Source of the DNA: Tolypeutes matacus
Lineage: Eukaryota; Chordata; Mammalia; Cingulata; Chlamyphoridae
Direction of reading: 5' to 3'
Length of the DNA stretch: 64,000 nt
Assembly: GCA_026826555.1 (NCBI GenBank)
Contig: JAKSZT010054396.1
Coordinates: 15,016,569-15,080,568 of the forward strand
Shown here one piece after another: positions 19,807 through 31,788 of this stretch. Within the stretch, counting starts at the first letter, position 1; every line of letters begins with the position of its first letter. The translations under genes and the position numbers were made by a program. The notes beneath the pieces are model-generated. The model worked only from the letters and a program-made list of their open reading frames with translations, was not told the DNA's origin and made no database searches.

Positions 19807-22312
19807 AATGGCTGGAGTCTAGAGAATTGGAGTGGGCAGGAAGGAAGTCTAAGGCAGGGCCACATTATGACTTCCCTGGGCCCTAAACACTTTTTCCTTC
19901 CTAGGCCCCTTCCTTCATAAACAATATTTAAAGTTATATTTTTATGATTCTGGTGGTATAAGGATTAATTTGTATTAAAATATTTTTCCACCTAAAAGTT
20001 TGGGTTTTTTTCTTCTGATTTAAAAAAAAAAACACTAAAACGCTTTTTGGACCCCTAAAAATCATGTGGGCTCTAGGCATTCTGCCTGCTGTGCTACATG
20101 GATGAATCGGCCTGGACTAGGGTTGATAGTGGGGCATAGCGTGTGGCCTCTGGGGACCTGAGAATAGAGGGGCAGGAAGGAGGCAAACCCTGAAAGCGAC
20201 CCAGTTCTGTTTAGTGCCAACCCTGTGTTTAAGGCGGATCCCATAGGTCAGCCAGCTCCAGGAGGGGGCACATTTGGGGTGCTGGGGGTTGGGAGCTCAG
20301 GAGGCCCATTCCTTCCGTGGAGGAGGGAGAAGCAGTCTTCTTGCTGACAGAAACACCCCCCTGGGCCTAGAGCTTCACCAGGCAGCTGCTGGCAGAGACC
20401 AGATGGCAGTTCAGTTGGTGCCTCCTCACACTGGGGGCCAGCGACCTTATCTTGTGAAAATCAGCCCTGTCAGCTCTTTGTCACTAATGCCATCATTTGA
20501 GGGGCAGAGTACAGCTTTGGGAAGGGTGGGAAGGGTGGCAAGTGGGCTTCCCATGGCAAGGTACCTGTTTCCAGGAAGTGCCAAGGATCCCATGAGCCGT
20601 CAGTTTCCATCACAAAGGTTTTACCCTGTGGACCTTTGGATAAGTGTTTATGTGTATGAGAGAGAAGTGCAGTAGGGGATGTGGTTCAGTGTGCTTTCTG
20701 ATTAATTCAGTTCATTAAATGTGATTGCCTACAAAACCAGGAGCGGGTGGGGAGTTTGTGGTTAGAAGCGTCCAATTCAGATACTTTTCTTTAGAACAAG
20801 GTCCCATCACATCTGAGCCCATTCCCGCTGCTAAGCCCAGGAGGTCTGAGTTGGCTTGGAATTGGCTGCACTCACTCTTCCGGTTGCCATGGTGATTCTT
20901 TGGCCCTGGGGTTGGATTCAGCTCCTCACAAAAAAACAGTGCCACGCCCCTCCCTAAGCCCCTTTCGCAGCCCCCACCCAGTCTCTCTACTTCCCCCCTC
21001 TCCACCCTGCCCCACCTCCTGAGTTTTCCATCTCTTGGCCTTTGTTTGTTTTTGCCTTTGTCAGTCTCCCCTACTCTGGATGGATTTCTGTTTGTTTCCG
21101 TACTGTCTGGGGCTGTGTACCATGGAGACAGTGTCCTGGGCTGCCTCTAGCCCTGGTCTGGTTAGAATAAGCCCCTCTCCTTCGCATGCATCTCCAACCT
21201 GACATTTGGAACATCCAAAACAAATCACAACTTTTGGAAGCAAGATACAAACACCATCTCCACCCACTCTGGCTGGCACCCCTCCTCCACCTGGAAAGGG
21301 TTTTTAAAAATTTCCAGTGTTCTACCGCAGTGTCCATATAGTGCAGCCCTAAAAAGGAGAAGCAGCATTTATTGAATACCCACTGTACACCAGCCACTGG
21401 GCTAGGCTTTGCTTGTGTTGAAAACCTGTTGGTAAAGATGTTGACTGCATTAAAATTCAACTGTAAGCTGCTTGAGGGTAGGACTCAGATCTTTTTCCAC
21501 CTGCCCAAGTATCTGATATATACTGGTGCTCAAGAAAATTTTGTTGAGTGCATAAATAGATGAAAGGATGCAAGAAACTTCCCCGCCATAATAGAGAGTA
21601 ATAAATGGACACCAGCAAAGGGGATGGATGTTTGACCTGAGAAAAAAAGCATTGGCAAGGCAGTGTAGGTCGGTGAGGGTTTTGGAGAAGCTGTGGACAT
21701 TTGCTGTTTGATTTCAGGGAGTCCCATTTGCTGTCCGTCACCAGAAGTACCTTTTAGGGGTGATGGGGTAGGCAGGACAGAGCCTTTTGCTTCACTGAAA
21801 AGAATGAGACTTAAAGTGCAAATGGTCTTGAGAGAGGTTAAACTGTTGATTAGATACTTATTTGTATACCCATACAAATGACTGATAACATAGCCTCTCC
21901 TAACAACAAGTTTTAGTAATGAGTGGGGTGTCAGGGGTGGGGGATGGTGAGAAAAACAGACATCACTGGAGATTTAAGGGTAAGAGGCTTTGACCATGTG
22001 AGGGGTCATGGAGAGAAAGGGAAGGCTGGGGCCACTGGAGTCAAACTTTGTTCAATCACCATTTGGCCAAGGGAGGACCCCAGTGAAAGCAGTGTGTGGT
22101 GCTGACAGGTCCTTCCAGCCCTGGCGACACTGATTAGTCCAATCAAACTGTCTACTAGTGGGGTGGGAAGGAGACAATGTAGTCTGAATTACTGGGAAGG
22201 ATGGATAATTGTAGACTGATGCAGCTTTACTGTTTTCAGGGAAGTACAGGCTTTCCCAGATGGGACCATAGCACATTGCCTATCAGAGGTCTGTAGGGAT
22301 TTAAACTTAGCA
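19807..22312. other. Intergenic, no feature recognised
   Basis: No exon-like conservation pattern or young repeat noticed. Open frames here (for example 20274-20675) lack recognisable protein similarity. Confidence 0.5.
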
Positions 22313-22324
22313 CATCAATTATAT

Positions 22325-23036
22325 ATATATTTGTTTTATCGAGATACATTCACACACCATACAGTCCATCCAAAGTGTACAATCAGTGGCTTTCAGTATA
22401 GACACAGAGTTGTGCATTTATCACCACAATCAATTTTAGAACATTACTCCAAAAAGAAAAAACCCATACCCTTATACCCCCCTATAGTTGACACTTAGCA
22501 TTGATATGGTACCTTTGTTAATGATTGATGAAAGAATATTAAAATATAGCTGTCAGCCGTGGTTCATAGTTTGCATTAGATGTATTTTCCCATATACCAC
22601 TCTTTTAGTAACACCTTATAATAGTGATATAAATTGTGATAGTTCATGAAAGAACGCTCTTATATTTGTATTATTAATCATGGCCATCATCCACAACAGG
22701 GTTCACTGTGTTGTACAGTCCCATGTTTTATCCTTTAGCTTCTAGTGACATACCCGACCCTAAACTTCCCCTTTCAACTACATTCCCACACAATTCACCA
22801 CTGTTAATTAAATTCACAATAATGTGCTAACATCATCTCCATCCATTTCCAAACATTTACAATCAATCTAATTAGAAATTCTATACAAATTAAGCATCAG
22901 CTCCCCATTCTCTACCCCCATTCTTTTTTTTTTCCTACCATCTTTCTATCTCCTGGTAACCTGTATTCTAGATTTTAACTCTATGAGTTTTCTTATTATA
23001 ATTTTTTCATATTAGTGAGATCATGCAATATTTGTC
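22325..23036 (-). mobile_element. 5'-truncated L1 3' end with TSD
   Basis: A xenarthran-type L1 3'UTR in reverse. A 12-bp TSD, CATCAATTATAT, is at 22313-22324 and 23037-23048. Little or no pure poly(A) is left; the 3' end is AT-rich. Confidence 0.8.
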
Positions 23037-23999
23037 CATCAATTATATTTTTAGAGGACTTGAGGGTGCTTGAAAAATGTTCTCTTCTTTGACCATTGAC
23101 TCCTCTGGGATAATGACCTCTGTTGTTCTTGTGCCCAGTGTCCACTCACCCTCCTGGTGTCATACCCCAGCTTCCCTCTTTTTTTCACTCCCAGTTCATT
23201 CCTGGTAAAGCTGACTCCGCCCTCCACCCACACTTTCTACTAGTAGAGCAGTGACTCAGGACCAAGCCAGTTGGCAAGTTGCTTTCCCTTGGCCTTAGTG
23301 TTGGTTCAGAAATGGGCATGTGATCCCATCAGAATCATCAAGATAAACCAAGGTTTTTGCTGGGGCTCTTGAGAAAGAGACTTGCCTTCCCACTGGTTCT
23401 GTGTATGAGAGGCTGGCTTGCTGCTGCCATCTTGTTGCCATGTGAAGCCTCAGGCTTCAGCCAACACAGTGGAAAGCAGAGTCAAGAGGAGAGAAAATGA
23501 GCCCTGATGGCACTTAATCCAGCTGTGCCTAAAGCCAGCTCTATCTGCAGACTTTTCATTTGTGTGACTAATAGCTTGATTATTCTTGCTGTAAATCCTT
23601 TATTAAAGATGAAAAGCTATGAATTCCAACTGAGTGAAGCCAGACTGGTGAAATTTGACTGTCCTGACCCCTGGACTATCCCCACAAAGTATGCTCAACT
23701 CTGTGCAAAATGAGACATGGGCAACACACACACACAAACATCATGTTCTGGGGTCTTCTGCAGCCTTAGCAGCAAGGTGCCTCCTTGGGTCACCTTGGAC
23801 TCTTCTTCAGAAAGACTTCCAGCTGAGGAAACCCCAGGGCACTTGAGGTCTGGGAGCAGCAATGGGCAGATGTGACCAGGGCTGGGGGTTCTAAGATACA
23901 CTGGAGTGGTCTGGTGCTTAGGAAGACCGAGTTTGGGCCTGCAGCAATAGGAGACAGGAAAAGGGCACTTCTATTTATCAAGTTCATGATGGGCGTATC

Positions 24000-24450
24000 A
24001 CAAGAATTATCTCATTTAATCCTTACAATATCTTGGCAAGGCAAAGATATTTCTTTTTTTTTGTTTTTTCTGTTTTTTTTTTATTTATCCTCTCTCACCC
24101 CCTCCCTCCCCCCATGAGTCTCTTGTCTGTCTGCTCATTGTTTGCTCGCCTTCCACTGGGAACCTAACCTGAGACCTCCCACATGGGAAGCAAGTGCCCA
24201 ACGGCCTGAGCCACATCCGCTCCCCATGGGCTGCGGTGTCTGCTTGGCTTGTGGTGTCTGCTTGTTGCGGCGGGTGTGGTGTTTGCTCATCTTCTTTAGA
24301 AGGCACTGGAACCTGAACCCGGGACCTCCCATGAGGTAGGCAGACACCCAACTGGTTGAGCCACATCCACGTCTCTGTATTTATTTTTACATGAAAGGAA
24401 ACAGGCTTGGAGAGATAAGGTGACTTGCCCAAGATGAAAAGGCCAGAAAG
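24000..24450 (-). repeat. MIR SINE split by a DAS composite
   Basis: MIR reverse text at 24003-24045 (TTATCTCATTTAATCCTTAC) resumes at about 24385 (GGAAACAGGCTTGGAGAGAT, then TGACTTGCCCAAGATG). Confidence 0.75.
24050..24376 (-). mobile_element. Composite two-headed DAS-type SINE
   Basis: The T/C-rich tail at 24050-24115 is followed by a reverse head at about 24155-24225 (GGGAACCTAACCTGAGACC). Next come a GCTTGGCTTGTGGTGTCTGC-type linker and a second head at 24300-24372. The same design recurs at 63587-63890. Confidence 0.85.
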
Positions 24451-24547
24451 AGGTAAAGCCAGAGCTGACCGTAGAGATGAAATAGTAAGGCACGCAGGCA
24501 GGTGCAAGGCTGTCGCTAGAGGGGCTGCTTGAGGAAAAAGGATCTGT

Positions 24548-24728
24548 ACAATGTGAACTATGGTCCATGCTGAATGGCAAAGCTCCAGGATGTTTTTATC
24601 AATTGCAATGAATGTGCCACACTAATGAAGGATGTTGTTGTGGGAGGTGTGGGAAGTGGGGCATATGGGACTCCCTATAACATTTATATAATCTAAGTAT
24701 CTTTAAAAAAAAAAAAAAAAAAAAAAAA
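24548..24728 (+). mobile_element. Very short L1 3' end with poly(A)
   Basis: TATGGTCCATGCTGAATGGC, TTGCAATGAATGTGCCACAC and a poly(A) of about 25. TSD-like GAAAAAGGATCTG near 24534-24547 recurs after the poly(A) at about 24727-24736. Confidence 0.75.
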
Positions 24729-24736
24729 GGGATCTG

Positions 24737-26412
24737 GGCTGGTGGTATAGGGAGGCTGGAGTGGGCAATGCCAGCTCCAGGGAATACAAAATGAGCTCTC
24801 TTTCCAGACAAAGGTCACTGCCCTGTCCTATCTTTTAGGCAGGGAGCACCAGGGATACAAGAAGTGAGAAGGCCTTGGAAGTCTCCCCTGATACCCATGC
24901 TACTAACAAGAGCTCTGGGTTCAGCTCTGGTCACCTTTCTAGCCTGTCACTGAAGGCTCAGAGGAGGTGAGCTCTGAGGTGCACATGGCAATGAATGTGG
25001 GGCAGGGAGGGGATAGCCCCTCCTTCCCACCTCCACTCCTGCTCAGAGCTCAGGCCATCAGCCTGCTCTGATTAAGCTGAGTTCTTTGAGATCTCACATC
25101 CAGGGGCTGCACAGCCAAGTCCCCCTGATTGTCTGAGATGTTCCCGACATCAGAGAATAAACAGTCTCCCCTGTCCGGCCAGCTGTGCCAAGTAGCATTC
25201 CTGTCTCTGGGCCCGCCCGGCTGGATGGGGCTGCAGCCCCGTGTCCACCTCCAGCAAAGGCCTGGGGGACCTGGCGAGTGGGTGGGAGGGAGAGGGGAGG
25301 TCTCTGTCTGTCTCCAGACTGAACAGACATTCCCTCCCCTCAGTCCCCATTTCCCCCTGCTCCAGGCACCTCAGCCTCAAACCACTCCCAGCACAAGCCC
25401 TGAGTTTGTAGTGATGATTCTGTGAGTTAAGAGAAGGCCCCCACTAGGCCACTGCCCCTGGGGTTGGACCCCTTCACCCCTTCCCAGAGGCTTTCTGGGC
25501 AATTTGAGACCCCTATAACATCCTAGCTCCATCTGAAACCATCACACCCAAACGGCTCATTTGACAGAGGTGAACACAGCGAGTCAAATGGCAGAAATAG
25601 GAGTAGAACCTGGGCCTTTAATTCCCATCCACTGCCTTGGGATGCTGTGGATGCTGGGGCTAGAATGACGTTAGGGGGCTCTGAGCGAGAGGGGCAGCCC
25701 ATGTTTTTGGAGAGGAGCGGGGGTGTTTTCATCCTAGTCCTGTTTTGGAGATCAGGCTTCTGGCCAAGCTGCTTCCTGAGGAAGCAGGGCCTCTGAAAAA
25801 GCGCTGTTTACCAGCTGCTCCTAAATCATCTTGTCGGGACTAGAGCTGGGAAAACTGGTCCTGAGTGGAGCTCTGCCAGGGTTCAGTGTCCAGCACCCAG
25901 CCTGGGCTTGGCCAGGCTGTGGAAGGCAGCTGGGGACAGAGGGCAGAATCTTTGGGAAGGGGGAGTCCACCCAACACACACTGTCTCCTTCCCTGCCCTA
26001 TGACCCTGGCCTGGGACTGCAGGGGAGGAGAAAACACTGGCCTTTCTCGGTCAGTCTGCAAAAGGAATTTTCTGTAGGAGCCCCCTCTGGCTGCAGACAG
26101 CAGGGGGAGGGAAGCAGACAGTGTGGGAGCTGAGAGACTGCCCGGGGGTCTTTGTGGGCAAGTGTCTCAGGCCTTCAGCTTGGCTTTTGTCTAGCTGAGC
26201 ATAGGGGTGTAGGTTTGTGTGACTGTCTCATGTTTGCTGCATTTCAGGCTGGAGCTGGGTTCCTCTGTGGGAGAGCCTGTATTTATGTGTTTGCCTGCAC
26301 ATGTGTAGTGTCCACATCTCTATGTAAGCTCATGTATATGGGGATCTTTGAGGGAAAGTACAGGCCTCTGTGGTTTGACATGAATGTGTGGGTTTACCCT
26401 GTCCGTGTGTCC
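24737..26412. other. Intergenic unique sequence
   Basis: GC-richer, no repeat or coding exon recognised. Confidence 0.5.
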
Positions 26413-26426
26413 GTGAGAGTACTTTT

Positions 26427-26533
26427 TTTTTTTTTTCATTTTTTAAAATTTTACCGGGAGGTCCCGGGGATCGAACCCAGGTCCCTCCATATGGGAGACG
26501 GACGCCCAACCATTTGAGCCACATCCACCCCAT
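26427..26533 (-). mobile_element. DAS-type SINE with perfect TSD
   Basis: Short-form reverse SINE. TSD GTGAGAGTACTTTT at 26413-26426 and 26534-26547. Confidence 0.95.
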
Positions 26534-26740
26534 GTGAGAGTACTTTTGTAAGCATTTAGGTTATTTTGGTGTACATGTGTTCTTGTCTTTCTAGGTGTAA
26601 GTTTAGGCACGTGTGTCTCTAGTAGTGTGTGCATATATTTTTATTATGTCTGTGTGTCTCTAAAAGCATATATTCTTCTGTTTACATTTGTACAGGAGCA
26701 TTCATTCACTCATTTATTGATTCATTCATAGTCATTTCTT

Positions 26741-26931
26741 TTTTTTTTTTTTTTTTTTTTAAGATTTTATTTATTTATTCATTTATCCCCCCCCTTGCTG
26801 CTTGTGCTCGCCGGGTCAGCCAACCACGCCGCGCGGGCGGGCCTGCCCTCACCAGGAGGCCCGGGGAACCGAACCCGGGGCCTCCCATATGGTAAACGGT
26901 AGCCCCACTGATTGAGCCACAGCCGCATCCC
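26741..26931 (-). mobile_element. DAS-type SINE, long form, with perfect TSD
   Basis: GC-rich long form in reverse. TSD CATAGTCATTTCTT at 26727-26740 and 26932-26945. Confidence 0.95.
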
Positions 26932-26945
26932 CATAGTCATTTCTT

Positions 26946-29640
26946 CATTTACTCAACAGACATCTTTCAAGTGCAGGCTCTGTGACAGGCCCTGCAATGA
27001 GCGCTGGGGACTTAGAGAGGGGTCCAGGACAGTTCCTAACATTTGTAGGGCCCAGTTCACACCCATCCAAACTCTATCCACACACCCCACAAACAGCTGC
27101 CCTTGTCTACCTCTTGGGCCTCATGGTGTCCACACCATTGGTACAGTCTGCCCTTAAGGGGACAGACTGGAGAAGAGGCTGTGTAGCCCTGGAAGCAGGC
27201 CTGAGGCCATCTGGGCAGTAATCATGGGGTCCCATGTCTGAAGGGGGTACAGGCAGCAGGTAGACCTATCTACCTGGCCTTGAGTACTTCTCACTTTGTC
27301 GGGAGGGGTGTGGCCAAGGATGGAGCGAGTCAGACAGAGCATGGCAGGGCAAAGGCTCTTCTTGCCTGTTTCCTCACAAAAGGATCTTGCAAGCTGGAAA
27401 GGAACCGCAGCAAGTAGAGAGAGAAAAGCAACACAATACACTGGTATAAAGGTGTGCCTTTGCCTGAGTATATCTGCCTCTGCATGTCTGCCTGCGCGTG
27501 CGTGTATGTACATGCACACTTATGTTTGTGTTTCCCTGTTTGCTGGTCTTTGTCTTATCTCAATAGTTGGGGGAAATAATCTGGCCCTTTGGTGCCTTCT
27601 AAGAAGTTGCCAACTCAGATTAGTGTGTGAACTGCTCCCCCCAACCACATTCTTCAATGTGGACCCTGGACATTTTCTCAGTCTTGTATAAAGTACTGTG
27701 AAACACAGATTCAAAGCCCCTTCCGACCTGATTCTTCCCCTGAGCCCCGTCCCCTGTGAGGCAGGATGCTGAGCTCACTGGGATCAGGCCACAGGGCAGA
27801 GCTGGGTCAGGTAAGGCCTCAGGCTCCCAGAAAGGTCCGGCTTTCTTGACCAGCCCCAGTGGTGGGCAGATCCAGCCAGGCGAAGGGCCCCTGCCTCCCA
27901 TGACTGATACTCCTGGGAGTATCGCTTGGCTTCCGGCACAGGTGGCCTTACAGGATGGATGAAGAGAGACCTCCATAACCCCTTTCCCCTCAAGGCCTCT
28001 AGCACAGCTGAGTTCCAGCAGGTGCAATACAAAGGGAGTTGGGGCAGGGCAGGTGACAGCACCCCTCGGCCAGGGCTGGTGGGGCTGACCCTCTCGAGTA
28101 TCCCCTGGAGCCTGTCAAAACTGGTTGGTTTTGTGCTTGCCTGAAATATCCCTGACCTGGGGAGAAAGAGGGAGGGGTCCAGGGCTTACAGAATTGGGAA
28201 ATGTTCTGAAATGTGAACTCAAGGCCAGGGAGGCCCTGAGGGAGGCAGGGAGGGGTCTTCTGTCAAGGTCCTGCAGCCCATCCTCTGACCCCACACATAC
28301 ATGGGTGACTGAGAATTGATTCGATGGTCTCCCAGCTCCAGGGATTACTGGGCAGTTGGAACAACTCAAGCTGTGGAAGTCCCTCTGGAGTCATTGTGAC
28401 CCCTCCCCCCACCAGCTCTGGGCTGCTCCATTTGGGGCCAGAACTGGGAATTTTCCTCTTGAAAAAAAATTGAAAGCAAGGGAGCAAGTGGTGGGTTGTG
28501 GCCAAAATAATGTGTTTAAGGAAATTTCTGCTTCATGTTGGCCAGGACAGGGAATGTCTGGTCAAAGACATGCTGACGGCCAGGGTCTCTGTGAGTAAAC
28601 AGGCCGCCTCCGATGGCTGCCCTGAGCTCATTTCCCTCAGCAGTGTGTGAGGGGGATGATGTCACTGCGAGTGGGGCCTCCTGCTCATGGAGTTTGTCAG
28701 TGAGCAGGTCGGAGGCTCAGTGATTGCTGGTGGCCTGGGCCCTGCTGCTCAGTTATTGGAAACAGCTGCTTCCCACAAACACAGCTCTGACACCTTCCTC
28801 CACATACACGACCGTGATGGGGCTCCAGCCACATCTGTGACCTCACAGCTGGGGGTGTTCCTGAGGAAACCTGAGAGTCACTGTCCCAGCCCCCAGCTAT
28901 CATGCACGATGTGATGTCTCCCCTAACCCGAGAGGTGAGCCTCAGACTGGTCTATGGAGAGGGGTGCCTAGTGTGAGTTCAGCTGCAAGATGTGGCCGCT
29001 GGAGGTATAGGCCCATGCCAGGCCCTGTCATGCCCCCATGGAAAGCAGGTAGTGGCAACGTGCACCACAACCTGTCTCCTGAGGCCAGGCAGCCAGGTCC
29101 AATGGGGGAGTTTCCATGAGCAGAGAGCCCAGGTCTCAGGAAGTTTGGAAGTGGGGTGGGGAAGAAGCCACAAAGACCTCTCTGTGCTGCCGCCACAGGC
29201 TCTTTCTGAGCACTGAAGTGGTCAGGATGACGCTTTTATGGGGTTTGAAAGCCCTACAGCAGGGCTGTTGAGGAGCAGTTGCCAGAGAGAGGTAGGGACA
29301 GGCGCTGCAGCCCTTCCCCCCTCGTTCTGTACCACCCCCACTTCACCTCTTTGCTGGGGAATGGAGAACAGTGAGTCATCAAGTGTAGAGTTGGGTCTGC
29401 AGCATCTTTGGGGAGTGTTTGGGCCTCTCATTTCTTTGTGTGCCTCAGAATCCTGGGCTGACTTCACAGTGGGCTCAGCAGTCACACAGACCTACTCCTT
29501 GGAGCAACCAGCCCATTCAATGCCTGTCTGACCTACCCCAGGCTTTCAGAAAACCTCTACTGACTGACAGGCCCACAGAGGGCTCACTGCCTGTCTGGGT
29601 GAGGCACAGCCTGACTGACAAACAGGCCATCCTGCTAACA
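26946..29640. other. Intergenic unique sequence
   Basis: No gene or repeat confidently recognised. Open frames of 80-135 codons occur on both strands but overlap one another and resemble no family I know. Confidence 0.5.
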
Positions 29641-29796
29641 TATCTACTCATTCAGCAAATGGTAATAGAGCATCTTGTCTGTGCTAGGTCCTCTGCTGGG
29701 TAGAGAGAATACATGAAGCCACAAACAACACAGACAAGGTCCCTGTTTTCAGGGAGCTGACAATAAGTAAATAAATGAAACAATGATGGTGTGGGA

Positions 29797-29821
29797 TGTG
29801 TGTGTGTGTGTGTGTGTGTGT
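29797..29821. repeat. (TG)n microsatellite
   Basis: About 12 TG units. Confidence 0.97.
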
Positions 29822-30692
29822 ATGGAAATAAACAGAGTTCTACAGAGAGAGTACCCAGCAGGCCCGGCCTGGGATATAGTGGTCAAGGAAGGCTTCCCTG
29901 ATGCATAATCTGAGACCTAAGGGATGAGAATGAGAAACAATCATGCAAAGAGCCCATGGAAGAGCTTTCCAGCTAGAGGGAAAAGCACTGCCAAGGCCCT
30001 GCAGGGGTCAGGGGGTGGGGGAGAGTTTGGCATAATCTTGTACTTACCAGCAGGTCTACGTGACTGGAACTTGATGAGTGAGGGGAAGGTGGCATGATGA
30101 AGGTGGACAGGACAGCAGGGGCAGCTCAGGCAGGGCATTGTAAGCCATAACGATTAGACCACACTAAGGGCTTTTGAGGGCTTTAAGCAAAAGCTGACAT
30201 ACATTGATATAGAAATAGATAACCAGAATAGCCCTATAGCCCCTGAAAAATATTGAATTTGTACTTTTAAAAATCTTCCCATAAAGAAAACTCCAGGCCT
30301 AGATGACTTCTGTGGTGAATACTACCGAACATTTAAGGGGAAAAAAATCATACCACTTTTACACAAACTCTTCCAGAAAATTTAAAAGGAGGGAATATTT
30401 CCCGAACTCACTCTATGAGACCCACATTACCCTAATACCAAAACCAGACAAAGACATTCCAAGAAAAGAAAACTACAGATCAATATTTCTCATAAACATA
30501 AATGCAAAAATTCTGATAAGTGAGGTTTACCTGGGAATACCATGTTGATTTAACATTCGAAAAGCAATCAATGTAATTTACCATATTAACAAACTGAAAA
30601 AGAAAATAATAAAACATACAGTCACCTCAACTGATGGAGGAAAAGCATTTGACAAAATCCAAAATTCATTCCTGATAAAAACCCTCAGCAAG

Positions 30693-30836
30693 AGGGAAGT
30701 GGGTGTAGCCCAGTGGTTGAGTGCCTGCTTCCCATGTACGAGATCCTGGGTTCAATCCCCGGAACCTCCTAAAACATAAATAAATAAAGTACTTGGGGAG
30801 AAAAGAACCTGCTTTAAAAAAAAAACACCAAATACC
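30693..30836 (+). mobile_element. DAS-type SINE within L1
   Basis: Head GTGGGTGTAGCCCAGTGGTT, B box GGTTCAATCCC. TSD AAAAACCCTCAGCAAG at 30677-30692, near-identical copy at about 30837-30853. Confidence 0.92.
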
Positions 30837-31710
30837 AAAAAGCCCTCAGCAAGGTAGGAAAAGAAAACTCCCTCAACCTGATAAATGGCATCTATGAAAA
30901 ACCTTTTGTTAACATCATACTTAATGGCTAATGACTGAATGCTTTCCCCCTGAAATTGGGAATGAGGCAAGAAATGTCTGTTCTCACCATTTCTATTCAA
31001 CATTGTATTGGACGTTTTAGCCAGTGCAATACAGCAAGGAAAAGACATAAAAAGCGTAGAGATTGGAAAGGAAACAGTAAAACTGTCTATTTGCAAATGA
31101 CGCGATCATCTATGTAGAAAATCCTAAGGAATCAACAACAACAACAAAAAACTGATGCAGTGAATAAGTGCATTTAGCAAAGTTGCAGAATATAAGATCA
31201 ATATAAAAAATCACATGGATTTCTATAGACAAGGAATGAACACCTGGAAATTGATATTATAAAAACAATGTCATCTGCAATAGCATCAAAATATGAATCA
31301 CCTGGATAAATCTGACAAAAGATGTGCAAGACTTGTATACCAAAAACTACAAAACATTACTGAGAGAAATTAAAGCAGACCTAAATAAATGGAGAAACCT
31401 ACCATACATTAGATCAGAAGTCTCAATATTATTAAAAAGGCAATTCTCCCAGATTGATACATAGATTCAAAATAATTCCAATCAAAATCTCCATATATAT
31501 ATTTGTAGAAATCAACAGGCTGATTCTAACTAAAATGTATATGGAAATGCAAAGGACCTCAAATAGCCAAAACAAGTTTTCAAAGAATTACAAAGTTGGA
31601 GGGCTTTACACTACCTGATTTCAAGACTTATATGAGGCTACAGCAATCAAGACAATGTGGTATTGTTGTGAAGATAAATATGTAAATCAACAGAACAGAA
31701 AAGATAGTCC

Positions 31711-31788
31711 TATGGTGTGTCCTTAAATTCTTTTATGTGACATAAGCCAAGAACCTAGAAGCCCAGAAACCAGAGCCATCCGATAACA
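31711..31788 (+). mobile_element. ERV LTR U5 fragment embedded in L1
   Basis: 78 bp nearly identical to the 3' end of the LTR at 37140-37716 (positions 37639-37716), with about 8 differences by eye; ends in the canonical CA. L1 sequence expected here is missing. Confidence 0.75.
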
